A DNA stretch of 64,000 nt from JAEUWI01 sp942492815 (GCA_942492815.1 OW818658.1:2418001-2482000), one strand, 5' to 3'; shown: positions 34,996-44,350, counted from the first letter of the stretch. Notes: generated from the sequence alone by a model not told the origin. Made by a program: numbers and translations.

Positions 34996-35829
34996 TCAGT
35001 CCTTTCGGTCGGGTACGTTCAGTTCGCGGTACAGGATCTCCTCGGTTCCGTCCCGGTTCGCTTCGGCAATCACGCCGCCCGTCGCATCATAGATCGTCGA
35101 ACCTCCTGGACAATCCAGTCCCTGGCTGTTACCGACGCGATTCGCTACCAGCGTAATCGCGCCAAATCGGGCCACGTGGCCCGGATAGGCATCAAAGGTC
35201 TTCGCGGTGCGGTTAATCGGGAAGAACACGAGCTCCGGCTTGAGGTCTGCCACCCGCTGGATGCAACGCGGTGCGTCGGCATCGGCGCAGATCAGGCAGG
35301 TGGCGCGAATTCCATCGATCTCGAAAATCCGGGGGCCATCGCCGGGATCGAATCGGGCAATCTCATTGCGGAATCCAGGGTCGTCTTTGTGTTTGAACAG
35401 CCATGTCTTTCGATATTTCTCGACGAAGCCGTTCGGTCCGAAAAACGCATAGGCGATATAGCGGCGGTCCTCCTCTTTCTCGGGCAGTCCAAAGGCGATG
35501 TAGCAGCCCAGCTCCCGGGCAAGGGATTCAATTCGACGGCAGGAGGGGCCACCAGGTACTTCCTCCAGCGCCGCACTCACATCTTCAAGATAGTCCGTGG
35601 TGGAAAGTTCGTGAAACATCACGAAACGGGCGCCTTTCGCGGCGGCCTCGCGGGCCAGGCGCTCCATGGCGTCCAGATTCCGCGGTACCTCGCCTGGCAC
35701 CGCGTCAAACTGTATCAAAGCGACCCGAACCGTTCGATCGGCAGGAACTTCTTCCGCCAATGTCGAAGTTAGCCACAGTACTCCGTTCAGAAGGAATGCG
35801 AACGTCAATCGTGAAGTGACTCGAAACAT
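34996..35829 (-). CDS. Exported carbon-nitrogen hydrolase (nitrilase superfamily)
   Basis: A 277-residue amidase-fold enzyme preceded by a signal peptide (FAFLLNGVLWLTSTLAEE). The nitrilase triad can be placed: Glu in FHELSTTDY, Lys in EKYRKTWLF and Cys in TCLICADAD. Substrate unknown (amides, carbamoyl groups or nitriles in the family). An exported nitrilase-fold protein is less usual than cytoplasmic ones. It is codirectional with, and 112 bases from, the LysR gene. Confidence 0.87.
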   Translation of the reverse strand: MFRVTSRLTFAFLLNGVLWLTSTLAEEVPADRTVRVALIQFDAVPGEVPRNLDAMERLAREAAAKGARFVMFHELSTTDYLEDVSAALEEVPGGPSCRRIESLARELGCYIAFGLPEKEEDRRYIAYAFFGPNGFVEKYRKTWLFKHKDDPGFRNEIARFDPGDGPRIFEIDGIRATCLICADADAPRCIQRVADLKPELVFFPINRTAKTFDAYPGHVARFGAITLVANRVGNSQGLDCPGGSTIYDATGGVIAEANRDGTEEILYRELNVPDRKD

Positions 35830-35941
35830 GACCGGGAGCTCCAGAGGTACTCAAATCTACCACAGAGGCTGGACCGGGGCAACCATTTCAGAGCGCGTGA
35901 GTGGCGACGTTTAAATCCATGAAGTCCGCATCAAGGGACGG

Positions 35942-36844
35942 TTATTCAGGGCCGTGAACCGCGCACACTTCCATAAAGCAACCGCGCAGCCAGCTATGGA
36001 CCGGGTCGCCGTCCATGCGCGGATGCCAGAGCAACGACACCATGATCTCCGGGATGGTCACCGGCAGGGGAAAGGTGTACATCCCGCTTCGGAGGATTCC
36101 CGTATGCCGTTCGGGGACGGTGGCAATAAGGTCCGTCTCACGGGCAAGAGCCACGGCCGTTGAGAATCCCCCTACGATCGTGACGATGTTCCGCGCCAGC
36201 CCGAGGGGCTCCAGGGCCTTGTCGATGGGCCCTTGCTCCGTTCCCTTGCGAGAGACGCAGACGTGCTTGCCCGCCGCATAGCGCTTGACCGTGATTTCGC
36301 CCTGCATCAAGGGGTGGCCCATGCGCACTACCCCCACGAAACGATCGCGAAACAATCCCTGCGCGCGCACCTCGGGCCCAATAGTCTTCCCCACGACCCC
36401 GGTCTCCAGATCGACGATTCCGTCGCGAAGTAAGGCGCTGTCTTTGTCCAGCTTCTGCATGAAGCGAAGACGCACTCCCGGCGCTTCCTTCCCGACACGC
36501 GCGATGAGACCCGGCCCGAAATTCTCCACGAAGCCCTCGCTCGTTCGAATCGTGAACGTTCGGACCAGCAGCTTGAGGTCGGGGCGCTCCTTGGGACGAA
36601 GGACGGCCTCCGCGTCCTGTACGATCTGGCGGACTTGGTCGCGGAGTTCGAGCGCACGGGGTGTGGGGACGAGGCCCCGTCCGGCCCGGACCAGGAGCGG
36701 GTCACCGGTCACACTGCGGAGTCGCGCCAGTGCCCGGCTCATGGCCGACGGGCTGAGGTCCAGCCGGTCGGCCGCCCGCGCAACGCTGCCCTCGGTCAGC
36801 AGCACATCGAGCGTGACGAGGAGATTTAAATCGGGTCGTGACAT
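35942..36844 (-). CDS. LysR-family transcriptional regulator
   Basis: About 300 residues. The N-terminal winged helix-turn-helix (LNLLVTLDVLLTEGSVARAADRLDLSPSAMSRALARLR) is of the NodD/PcpR-like subgroup with SPSAMSR recognition helix, followed by a periplasmic-binding-like effector domain. The start MSRPDLN at 36844 is the usual N-terminus; an upstream in-frame ATG would add 15 residues through the operator region. Divergent from the MFS exporter gene, which it probably controls. Confidence 0.9.
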   Translation of the reverse strand: MSRPDLNLLVTLDVLLTEGSVARAADRLDLSPSAMSRALARLRSVTGDPLLVRAGRGLVPTPRALELRDQVRQIVQDAEAVLRPKERPDLKLLVRTFTIRTSEGFVENFGPGLIARVGKEAPGVRLRFMQKLDKDSALLRDGIVDLETGVVGKTIGPEVRAQGLFRDRFVGVVRMGHPLMQGEITVKRYAAGKHVCVSRKGTEQGPIDKALEPLGLARNIVTIVGGFSTAVALARETDLIATVPERHTGILRSGMYTFPLPVTIPEIMVSLLWHPRMDGDPVHSWLRGCFMEVCAVHGPE

Positions 36845-36851
36845 AGAGCGA

Positions 36852-36872
36852 TTATCACATTTTACATGATAA
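36852..36872. promoter_or_regulatory. Candidate LysR operator between lysR and the MFS gene
   Basis: TTATCA (36852-36857) and TGATAA (36867-36872) form a 21-bp dyad containing a T-N11-A type core, seven bases from the LysR start codon. A second small dyad, GCAT-TAAT-ATGC, is at 36886-36897. Confidence 0.55.
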
Positions 36873-36992
36873 GGCGTCAAGCGCAGCATTAATATGCAAA
36901 TGATGCTATTTACGCCATGTCATTTGTGCGGCTATCATTCCCGGTAGCGCAGCCCTGAAGTTCCCGATAGATGGGCGGCAAAAGGAGACCGC

Positions 36993-38459
36993 ATGGCCAT
37001 AAAAACAGAATCGAACCTCAATCCTGTTATCGGAATCGTCGCTGGGGCAGACCCCGACGGTGCGCAGCAGCCATCCGCGATCCGGGGGGCGCTTGCCGCA
37101 CTTTCGCTGTCCATGCTGCTTTCGTCCCTCGGCACCAGCATCGCCAATGTGGCCTTGCCCACTATCGCTCAGGTCTTCACCGCCTCCTTCCAAGAAGTTC
37201 AATGGGTCGTCATCGCCTACCTCCTCGCCATCACAACGCTGATTGTCAGCGCCGGGCGCCTCAGCGACAGGGTCGGCCGGCGGCGACTCCTGCTGGCCGG
37301 GATCACCCTTTTCATAGCAGCCTCCGCATTTTGCAGTACGGCGCCCGCCCTGGGCGTACTCATTGCAGCGCGCGCGGCGCAAGGCCTTGGCGCGGCGATC
37401 ATGATGGCGCTCACCATGGCCATGGTGGGGGAGACCGTACCAAAGACCCGGATGGGCAGCGCCATGGGGCTACTCGGGACAATGTCCGCCGTGGGCACCG
37501 CCCTCGGGCCGTCCCTCGGCGGCGTCCTGATTGCAGCCTTCGGCTGGCGGGCCGTCTTCATCGTAAACGTGCCATTGGGATTCCTGGCGCTTATCATCGC
37601 GCACCGCTTCCTGCCCGCCGATCACCCGAGGGCGAAAAACATCCCGAGTGACTTCGAGTTCGCGGGCACCGTCCTGCTTGCGCTGACTCTCGCCGCCTAT
37701 GGCCTCGCTATGACTACCGGACGTGGAAATTCTGGTCCCCTCAACGGAGCGCTGTTGTTGGCCGCCGGGCTCGGCGTCGCCCTTTTCCTGTTCGTCGAAG
37801 CGCATGCGAAATCGCCCCTCATCCGCCTGGGGATGTTTCGCAATCGCGTGCTGAGTTCCGGCCTCGCCACCAGTGCCTGTGTTTCCACGGTGATGATGTC
37901 CACCATGGTGGTCGGGCCGTTTTACCTCTCCCAGGCTCTCGGGCTCGACGCGGCCATGGTCGGCCTCGTCCTGTCGGTTGGACCCCTGGTGGTCGCATTG
38001 ACCGGGGTGCCCGCTGGTCGCCTGGCGGATCGTTTCGGCGCGTCACGCATGACCATCGTCGGCCTCCTCGCCATCGCCACAGGTTCCTTGGCGATGTCTT
38101 TCGCGTCCTTGCGTTTCGGTATCCCGGGATTTGTAACCCCCATGGTGGTTATCACGCTTGGCTATGCCTTTTTTCAGACTGCCAATAACACCGCCGTCAT
38201 GTCTGACATCGAAGCCGGGCAGCGGGGCGTCGTCTCGGGAATGCTCAACCTCTCCCGCAATCTCGGGCTCATCACCGGTGCATCCGCCATGGGTGCCGTG
38301 TTTGCCCTGGCATCCGGCGTGACCGACATGGCAACTGCCCGCCCCGAGAGCATGGCCCACGGCATGCGTATGACCTACGCCGTAGCTTTCGTCCTGATTG
38401 TCCTCGCGATTACCATCGCGGTTGGCGACCGTCCCCGCTGGCGGGCGGCCCGAGGCTGA
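36993..38459 (+). CDS. MFS transporter, DHA2 (14-TM) drug-exporter type
   Basis: A 488-residue proton antiporter. Motif A appears as GRLSDRVGRRRLLLAG, motif B region as RAAQGLGAAIMMAL, motif C as GTALGPSLGGVLIAAFGWRAVF (the antiporter signature), and the N-terminal ANVALPTIAQ segment is typical of DHA2 exporters such as EmrB/QacA. Likely exports toxic compounds. Controlled by the divergent LysR gene by arrangement. No membrane-fusion or outer-membrane partner is adjacent. Confidence 0.92.
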   Translation: MAIKTESNLNPVIGIVAGADPDGAQQPSAIRGALAALSLSMLLSSLGTSIANVALPTIAQVFTASFQEVQWVVIAYLLAITTLIVSAGRLSDRVGRRRLLLAGITLFIAASAFCSTAPALGVLIAARAAQGLGAAIMMALTMAMVGETVPKTRMGSAMGLLGTMSAVGTALGPSLGGVLIAAFGWRAVFIVNVPLGFLALIIAHRFLPADHPRAKNIPSDFEFAGTVLLALTLAAYGLAMTTGRGNSGPLNGALLLAAGLGVALFLFVEAHAKSPLIRLGMFRNRVLSSGLATSACVSTVMMSTMVVGPFYLSQALGLDAAMVGLVLSVGPLVVALTGVPAGRLADRFGASRMTIVGLLAIATGSLAMSFASLRFGIPGFVTPMVVITLGYAFFQTANNTAVMSDIEAGQRGVVSGMLNLSRNLGLITGASAMGAVFALASGVTDMATARPESMAHGMRMTYAVAFVLIVLAITIAVGDRPRWRAARG

Positions 38460-38510
38460 TGCTACTTTCGATTTTCTCGGTCCAAGACCTCGAGGAAAAG
38501 TTTGCGTAAG

Positions 38511-38647
38511 CATGGAGCGCCGGCGGCTCGCCGGCATCATGCGCCGCAGGCGCATGACTCGAGATGACGTACGTGGCCTCTTCAATTTATACAGCGAACG
38601 GTCCACGCACCTTCGGTGCAAAGCCGGTGGGCCGCCGACGCTCCATG
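38511..38647. repeat. 137-bp inverted-repeat element
   Basis: The ends CATGGAGCGCCGGCGGC (38511-38527) and GCCGCCGACGCTCCATG (38631-38647) pair at 16 of 17 positions. Inside are CATGCGCC-GCA-GGCGCATG and GCACC-TTC-GGTGC hairpins. It is non-coding and MITE- or RNA-like. Confidence 0.65.
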
Positions 38648-38694
38648 ATCGGGCGTTCTTCTTGATGGTGACGATACAGGGTGGAATTTTTGGG

Positions 38695-38718
38695 CACTTC
38701 AGACGGCTGAAGTATTAC
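38695..38718. repeat. Solo IS66-type inverted repeat (relic)
   Basis: CACTTCAGACGGCTGAAGTATTAC matches the end of the IS66 element at 50389-50412 (reverse complement) at 21 of 24 positions, with no transposase beside it. Confidence 0.5.
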
Positions 38719-38736
38719 CTGCCCCGATAGTAAAAA

Positions 38737-38765
38737 CGGGCGCTCCCGGCTTTCGGGAGCGCCCG
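38737..38765 (-). terminator. Rho-independent terminator of the propeller gene
   Basis: CGGGCGCTCCCG and CGGGAGCGCCCG form a perfect 12-bp stem with a 5-base loop; on the minus strand TTTTTA follows. Confidence 0.85.
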
Positions 38766-38785
38766 CTGCAGTTCATCTCACTCGT

Positions 38786-40072
38786 TTACAGCCCGATGCA
38801 GTAGAGCATCTCCTGACGCTGGGCATCTTCGCCCTGGGCCACGCGCATGTAAATCTGATTACCGCAGATCGCCGGGGTCGCCTGGACTTCGTTCGCCGTC
38901 ACTGTGTTTTCACCGACCAGCTCAAATGCGGTCGGGCTCGCCTTGAAAATGTGCGTGGTGCCCTTGTTGTCGGTGGCGAAGATCTGATCGCCCACCAGAA
39001 CGGGAGACGCCGCGAAATTCCCACCCAACCGGTGCTCCCACTTTACCGCACCATCCGCCATGTCGTAGCAGATCACCTCGCCTGAATCCGTCACCGCATA
39101 GAGATGGCCGCCATGAACCAGCATGGAGGGCACATAAACCTGCGTATCGTTCTTCCAGCGCAGTTCGCCCGAGCCGTCGCCCTTGACTACCGAAATGTGC
39201 TTGGTGGGGTAGCCGCCACTGGTCACCACCGCCTCGCCGTCGGAAACGAGGGAGGTTACGCACTCGGTGGTCGCGCCTTCAACTTCCCAGATCAGTTTAC
39301 CGGTCAACGGCTCATAGCTCGAAATGCGCTCACACCCGAAAAGCAGCACCTGATCACGGCCGGCCACTTTCAAGATGATGGGGGAGGTGTAGTTGGGCAG
39401 CTCCGGGCGCTTCTGGCTCCACACGGGAACGCCGCTTACCCGGTCAAAGGCCGCCAGCGCGCCACCGGCCTTATGATCCGCCGAAACAATCACCAGCGGA
39501 CCATAGAGCGCGGGGGAGGCGCCGTAGCCCTGGTGGACGACAAAATCACTCACCTTCTGCTGCCAGAGTTGCTTGCCGTCCAGATCCAGCGCGGTAAGAA
39601 TGATCGCATTGTTGTTCAAAAAGGGGATAAACACCCGTTCACCGTCGCACGCTACCGTGGCCGACGCCTTGGTCGAGCGCACATGTCCCTGACGCCCTTC
39701 CGTGGCAAAGCCGCCTTTGTGCACGTCCGTCTTCCAGCGCTGCTCACCCGTCTTCCGATCGTAGCACAGCACCGACTGAATTTCCTGGGCCTCATCCGCC
39801 GTGGCCACAAAAATGCGGTCGCCCACAACCGTCGGCGACCCATGACCGCGACCCGGCACGGGACTCTTCCACAACACGTTTTTTTCTTCCGACCACTGAA
39901 GCGGCGGCGTCTGGCTGGCCTCCGCCACGCCATCCCGACTCGGCCCACGCCACCAGGCCCAGTCCGTCGAGGCCAGGGACATGCCCGCGTCCGCAGGCTC
40001 CGCCTGAACCGGTAGCGCCCCATGAAACAGCACCGCAAGCGCGGCAACAAACAGCAACACTCTGCACGACAT
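38786..40072 (-). CDS. Exported PQQ-like beta-propeller protein
   Basis: About 428 residues. Signal peptide (LLFVAALAVLFHGALPVQAEP) followed by WWRGPSRDGVAE, the usual opening of PQQ-like repeat proteins in planctomycete-like bacteria, then seven or so blades with W-docking motifs (VLCYDRKTGEQRWK, ALDLDGKQLWQQ, SYEPLTGKLIWE, CYDMADGAVKWE). No PQQ dehydrogenase active-site residues are recognised, so it is probably a binding or scaffold propeller. The start at 40072 has AGGGAGA upstream; the longer frame has none. Single-gene unit with its own terminator. Confidence 0.87.
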   Translation of the reverse strand: MSCRVLLFVAALAVLFHGALPVQAEPADAGMSLASTDWAWWRGPSRDGVAEASQTPPLQWSEEKNVLWKSPVPGRGHGSPTVVGDRIFVATADEAQEIQSVLCYDRKTGEQRWKTDVHKGGFATEGRQGHVRSTKASATVACDGERVFIPFLNNNAIILTALDLDGKQLWQQKVSDFVVHQGYGASPALYGPLVIVSADHKAGGALAAFDRVSGVPVWSQKRPELPNYTSPIILKVAGRDQVLLFGCERISSYEPLTGKLIWEVEGATTECVTSLVSDGEAVVTSGGYPTKHISVVKGDGSGELRWKNDTQVYVPSMLVHGGHLYAVTDSGEVICYDMADGAVKWEHRLGGNFAASPVLVGDQIFATDNKGTTHIFKASPTAFELVGENTVTANEVQATPAICGNQIYMRVAQGEDAQRQEMLYCIGL

Positions 40073-40614
40073 GAAAAATCTCCCTGAATCATAAACCTGC
40101 CCGGCATTGATCCCGCGCCCGCAGGAACGCCATGGACTTCGAGTCTCCATCAGAATACCGGGTTCACGCGGGGGTTGCAAGAACGGCGACCTGAGGAAAA
40201 GCCCCTCAGTCGTCTGGCATATAGCAGGGCGCCGGATGCGTCAGCCGCCCCCCAACTTTGCGATGCCCGGGGGGACGTACCGCCGCACCGTGCCCCCGCA
40301 TACCCAGCGACGCCGCGCTCTTCCGCAACACCTCGTCGAGCAAGACTCACCATAACGCGGCGGCATCTCCCGATAGATGCTGAAGCCGCGACGTGAACGA
40401 ATCCGAGGCCCCATAATTGTCCTCGAGCGGCGGCAGAAGCATTTATCGCAGGCCATCTACACGAACTGGAGAACGGCGCGAGATCATTCGATCTACTTCC
40501 AGGCTTAGGGCGAGTTATACTGCCTGATGGCACAGCCGTGCCGACAACCAGAGTCCGGCTTCAACCAAGCAACACCGGTGTCCTAACAGCTTACCCTCTA
40601 CAGTGAGTTTGAAA
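40073..40614. other. Intergenic region, no gene supported
   Basis: About 540 bases. Short frames on both strands lack start signals and recognisable motifs; some stretches look like decayed coding sequence. It marks the change from GC-rich DNA to the AT-richer immunity-gene region. Confidence 0.45.
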
Positions 40615-40983
40615 ATGAAAAGTCCAGACGAATTGATTCACGAGTTGTGCAGTGCTCTGAATTTGCGACACGAGGCACAAGACTGGGGTATAGTCAACGC
40701 CGATGCCACAAGAGCTGAGGAGTTCATTCGATATTACGAAGGAACTCGGCTGGAGAAAACACAAGCCTACGAAGTTTTTGAGTTGATACTCGCATCGTTG
40801 AATGCAGCGTTAGAAGAAGAGCTTGAAGTTGGCCACATTATTCAGGAATTTGTGGCCAAGCACAGAAATGACTTTCCGGCGCAGGTGGACTACTGGTCGA
40901 GTCTGACGGGGACGGAGTTTCCTATCGGGAAGAATTTACGGGAAATCTTGTCTGAGAACCTGAGCCGTGCGAAGAATGGATGA
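40615..40983 (+). CDS. Small helical protein, immunity-like
   Basis: About 122 residues, acidic and mostly helical (EVFELILASLNAALEEELEVG). It could start at the GTG at 40603 instead. No signal peptide or TM. Family not recognised. Its size, acidity and place in a run of similar genes beside RHS debris suggest an orphan immunity protein of a contact-dependent toxin system. Confidence 0.5.
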   Translation: MKSPDELIHELCSALNLRHEAQDWGIVNADATRAEEFIRYYEGTRLEKTQAYEVFELILASLNAALEEELEVGHIIQEFVAKHRNDFPAQVDYWSSLTGTEFPIGKNLREILSENLSRAKNG

Positions 40984-41034
40984 ATGTAACGATTCAGCAG
41001 TCAGAAGCCGAGTGTCCAGGAGAGGATAAATGAG

Positions 41035-41424
41035 ATGGCAGAAACGCTCATTTCATTCAGGATAATACATCAATCTCTCGTGCCAGACCAAGTGACGGAC
41101 ATCCTAGGCGTAGAGCCCAGTATGAAATATGCACATGGAGAGCGTGTTAGTGATTCTGGACGAACTAGTCCTCATGGAGTCTGGATTCTCGACAAGACCG
41201 GCGTTGAATCGTCAGACGTCCCAGAAACGATTCGCAGACTCATACAACAATTCGAACATGCTGCAAGTTGGCTAGCTGACAGACGTCAGGAGGGCTATTA
41301 TATTGGGGTTATGTGTACTGCGTCCGCTGAATCTGACGAGGCATTCTGCCTATCCCTCGACTCTAAATTACTTGGAGAGCTTGCCAGACTGTCCGCAAGC
41401 TTCGATCTGACTGTAATGCCTTGA
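41035..41424 (+). CDS. DUF4279-type protein (putative immunity protein)
   Basis: A 129-residue protein; ISFRIIHQSLVPDQVTDILGVEPS and GVWILDKTGVESSDVPETI match the DUF4279 pattern, a family repeatedly found among immunity proteins of polymorphic toxin loci. AGGAGAGG precedes the ATG. It lies 51 bases after the previous small gene and before a perfect hairpin and an orphan toxin tip, so the region reads as an immunity-gene array. Confidence 0.65.
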   Translation: MAETLISFRIIHQSLVPDQVTDILGVEPSMKYAHGERVSDSGRTSPHGVWILDKTGVESSDVPETIRRLIQQFEHAASWLADRRQEGYYIGVMCTASAESDEAFCLSLDSKLLGELARLSASFDLTVMP

Positions 41425-41459
41425 AAACGAACCGACCTTGTGTTTGAGCATTTAAAGAG

Positions 41460-41518
41460 CTAGCAGCCCGTTGCAGAAGCCCCTTTTTCACAAAGGGGCT
41501 TCTGCAACGGGCTGCTAG
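41460..41518. repeat. Perfect 27-bp hairpin repeat
   Basis: Left arm 41460-41486 (CTAGCAGCCCGTTGC...) and right arm 41492-41518 are exact complements with a TTCAC loop. Sits exactly between the DUF4279 gene and the headless toxin fragment. MITE-like or a strong terminator, since T5 lies in the stem-loop. Confidence 0.85.
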
Positions 41519-41545
41519 ACTATGTGTCGGAAAGACCGACGCTAA

Positions 41546-41869
41546 AGTCTGGCGACTTTCCTGAGGTTCGTGAGACTATCAGCAATAAAAGACCTCGGCA
41601 CACTGCCGGAAGTGAAGAGTGCCGTGGCGGGGTATCTCGGCAGTATGGACGAAGCACAAGAAATCCTTGATGCTTACCATTCTGGGGATGCAACAATTCT
41701 CGGAAAAACCACAAGTGGGTTTCCGGTCGTGCGCTACGATGCGGTTACTGGAACAAACGTCAATATAAGTGCCGGATTTCCTAACCAACCAACGAGTGTA
41801 TTTATTATAAAAGGAACTAGCAGTCCTAGCGTGGTCCCGACAAATCCAAATTGGAGTCCAAAACAGTGA
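41546..41869 (+). pseudogene. Headless polymorphic-toxin C-terminal domain
   Basis: About 107 codons open from a stop at 41543, with no credible start or ribosome site (a GTG at 41570 is possible). The sequence YHSGDATILGKTTSGFPVVRYD and GTNVNISAG...PNQPTSVFIIKGT ending PSVVPTNPNW is a toxin-tip type I associate with RHS or hemagglutinin carriers, probably Ntox50-like or a BECR-fold RNase; the exact family is uncertain. It has lost its delivery module. Its stop overlaps the next gene's ATG (TGATG), the classic toxin-immunity coupling. Confidence 0.6.
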
Positions 41870-42174
41870 TGGAAGAAGGGTACGTTTATTTACAGCACCA
41901 AGCGTTGGCACTAATGCAGTCACTGCTTGGCGTAATTTCTCCGAACTTTCGGATTGTATGGGTGACACTGGGTGACGATACCGTAGTAGTCAACATTGTC
42001 CTTGCGACGATGTCCGAGGAAGATCTTGAGGAGATTGACGATCTGGAAACGGAATTCGAGTCTTTGCGATCTGGCAGCCTCGAATACGAGTTAAATGTAA
42101 CGATTTCTTCGGAAAGCATCTGCTGGCCGGACCCGGCGTCTTCCATCGTAGTCTATCGGAGACGGGAGAATTGA
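41869..42174 (+). CDS. Putative cognate immunity protein
   Basis: A 101-residue acidic protein (EEDLEEIDDLETEFESLRS) beginning within the stop codon of the toxin tip. The arrangement, size and charge are those of an immunity protein for that toxin. The frame extends upstream to 41851, but the ATG at 41869 is the coupled one. Family not recognised. Confidence 0.6.
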   Translation: MEEGYVYLQHQALALMQSLLGVISPNFRIVWVTLGDDTVVVNIVLATMSEEDLEEIDDLETEFESLRSGSLEYELNVTISSESICWPDPASSIVVYRRREN

Positions 42175-42319
42175 TCTGGCTGGGCCGGAGAAATAGGCGG
42201 CGGATTATCGATACAAAAGTACAGCGTCAGATTCGCTCAAACCCGGATTGGTGAGTCGAGGATCACTTGGTTTAGAAGCGGAGCGCCAGCCACGAATCCG
42301 TTTAATTGAGGAGTCCAGA

Positions 42320-42700
42320 ATGTTCAATTCATGCCGCAAGTTTCAACTGTGGGATTATCGTGTTAGCCACAAACAGGCCCTTATTCGAAGTCCGATATCG
42401 TCAGAGTGGCCTAAAAATATTGACGTGCTTTTTTGGGGCGTTGAGCTGTTATATGTGCCGACCGTTTTTGGCGGCTTGCACATAAGGACGACTGAAAGTG
42501 TCGGCAACGCGCCCTTGCCTATTGAGCTGTCAAGAACTAGCAAGTTGTTTGAAATTCAGACCTCGGGGCAAAACGCATATGTTGTTGCAGCGGGCTGCAA
42601 AGTACTTGAAAACGACTTGGATATTTTTGAGTCTAGCCTGGAAGGATTCGCTGCCACGGATCAAGGCCGCGATTTGGGTACTGTACTGGCTCAGTCCTAA
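42320..42700 (+). CDS. Small protein, immunity-like
   Basis: About 126 residues, beginning MFNSCRKFQLWDYRVSHKQ with GAGGAG seven bases upstream, which decides the start over 42248. Contains VLFWGVELLYVPTVFGGLHI. No signal peptide. It resembles small immunity-type proteins in RHS loci, but I cannot name a family. The next feature is an RHS fragment. Confidence 0.5.
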   Translation: MFNSCRKFQLWDYRVSHKQALIRSPISSEWPKNIDVLFWGVELLYVPTVFGGLHIRTTESVGNAPLPIELSRTSKLFEIQTSGQNAYVVAAGCKVLENDLDIFESSLEGFAATDQGRDLGTVLAQS

Positions 42701-42743
42701 GCGAGCACGCATACAGTTCACTGAAGATTACGTGGTGGGCTAA

Positions 42744-44054
42744 TGGAGATCTGCGCGTCGTTCACAACCTAGTTTGGACTACGACTGGTTGGCGGATCGT
42801 CTGGACAGCCGCACGTTGAAGAACGGCACAAGCCTCCAACTGACGCACAACGATCTGGGCCAGATCACCGGCAGCACCCATGCGCGCGCTGCGGCGGGAG
42901 ACATCGATCAGCGAACGTACGATTGGAGCCGCACCTACACCAAGGACTTCCTCACCGATGTCAGGAAAAACGGCGAGCAGACCCTGCTCCATGACCCGGC
43001 GGAGCTCGACGGGCTCTACCGGCTGAACGGCTTCACCACGAAGGCGGGCACGGCAAACGAAACACCGGTGTCCTACGGGCTGGACGGCGCGGGCAACCGC
43101 ACGAGCGATTCGAGTCAGTCGGCGGGCCTGGGCGGGGTGACGGGTTTCAGCACCAACGCGCTGAACCAGTACAACTACACTCCCCTCGCGTCCTATACCT
43201 ACGACGAGAACGGCAACCTCACGGGGCGCTCTCTGGCGGGCGGCGGGGTCAACGATCTCAGCTTTAACTACGACTACCGCAACCTCCTTTCGAGCTTCGT
43301 GAACGACCGGGATCAGGTGCTGGAGGACAATTTCTTCGGGACCTCCCTGGGGGCCACGTGGCAGGTGGTGGATGGCGCCTGGGCGGTGGACGACGGCGAC
43401 CTTACGACGGGCCCGGCCACGGGGAACACGGCGGGCTTCATCGCCAAGCGCGTGGCCCGCGCCTACGACCGCTTCGCGATGCAATACAGTCTCTCGGCGG
43501 ACAACACGGACGACCCGAACTACCGCCAGCACTTCGCCACGGTGATGCTGCGCCTGGGCGAGCCGGATCGATCCTGCCCGGAATACCTCGCGCTGACGCT
43601 GACGCCGAACGGCGTGGAGCTGATCCAGATGCTCGGAGGTGAGTTGTCGGTCCTCGGTTCGGCGGCTTTCCCCAATCCGCGCGAGGCAAACCGGGGCCTG
43701 GAGGTGGAGTTCGACGGCCCTACGGTGACCGTTCGGGAAGCGAATGTCTCCACGCCCCTGCTGGACGGCATTACCGTTGGGGTGATCGGCGGGGGCTTCC
43801 CGGGCTTCTCCGTCGCGGAGGAGACGGAGTTGCGTCGGGATTTCGTGGACCTGCAAAACAGCCAGGGTGGCGGCGTGCTCAGAGGGCGCTACGCTTACGA
43901 CCCGCTGGGCCGCAGGGTCTACAAGGAGGTCAACGACCAAGTTTACGCCGGGGTTGCAGGATCGCAAATCGGAAGTCCGGGCGCAGCGATTTTTCCTATT
44001 TTTGCTCGGGTCACAGCGAAACTGACAATCCAGTGGTGCCGGGCGTTATGGTAG
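42744..44054 (+). pseudogene. RHS/YD-repeat protein fragment
   Basis: An open stretch beginning directly after a stop, without start or ribosome site. It has YD-type repeats (YDWLADRLDSRTLKNGTSLQL, YDENGNLTGRSL, YDYRNLLSSF, YAYDPLGRRVYKE) interrupted by a concanavalin-like insertion (FGTSLGATWQVVDGAWAVDDG). It lacks both the N-terminal delivery region and the RHS core/toxin tip. Homology ends near 43940 and the frame runs on into unrelated sequence. A middle piece of a large RHS protein left by recombination. Confidence 0.8.
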
Positions 44055-44198
44055 CAGAAGCACATGGGGTGCCCGGACTAGCTATAAGAGGTTCATCCGG
44101 ATTCGGCGCACGTCGCATTCTTTAAGAGCAACGTTCACGGGGTATTCTGGAGGAGATGTTGGTTGTCCAAGAATTCCAGCTCCGGAGGAGCGGCAGTT

Positions 44199-44350
44199 TG
44201 TAGCCTGGAGCTTCAGCCCCAGGATCACGGGGCGAACAAGTATCGAATCCGCGAAGCGGATGGCAGAGTAATGTGATCCAACTCTGCCATCCGTTTCGCG
44301 GATTCAACGCGACATTGCAATTGATCCTGGGGCTGAAGCCCCAGGCTACA
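44199..44350. repeat. 152-bp nested hairpin element (MITE-like)
   Basis: Outer arms 44199-44227 and 44322-44350 pair at 28 of 29 positions (TGTAGCCTGG.GCTTCAGCC). Inner arms 44245-44269 and 44281-44305 pair at 24 of 25 (GAATCCGCGAA.CGGATGGC). A further copy of CTGCCATCCGCTACGCGGATT follows at 44353. Non-coding. Confidence 0.85.

Noticed and set aside
40569..43073. Shared AACACCGGTGTCCTA before the immunity genes and in the RHS fragment
   Set aside because: Short and largely palindromic; not enough to claim a recombination joint.
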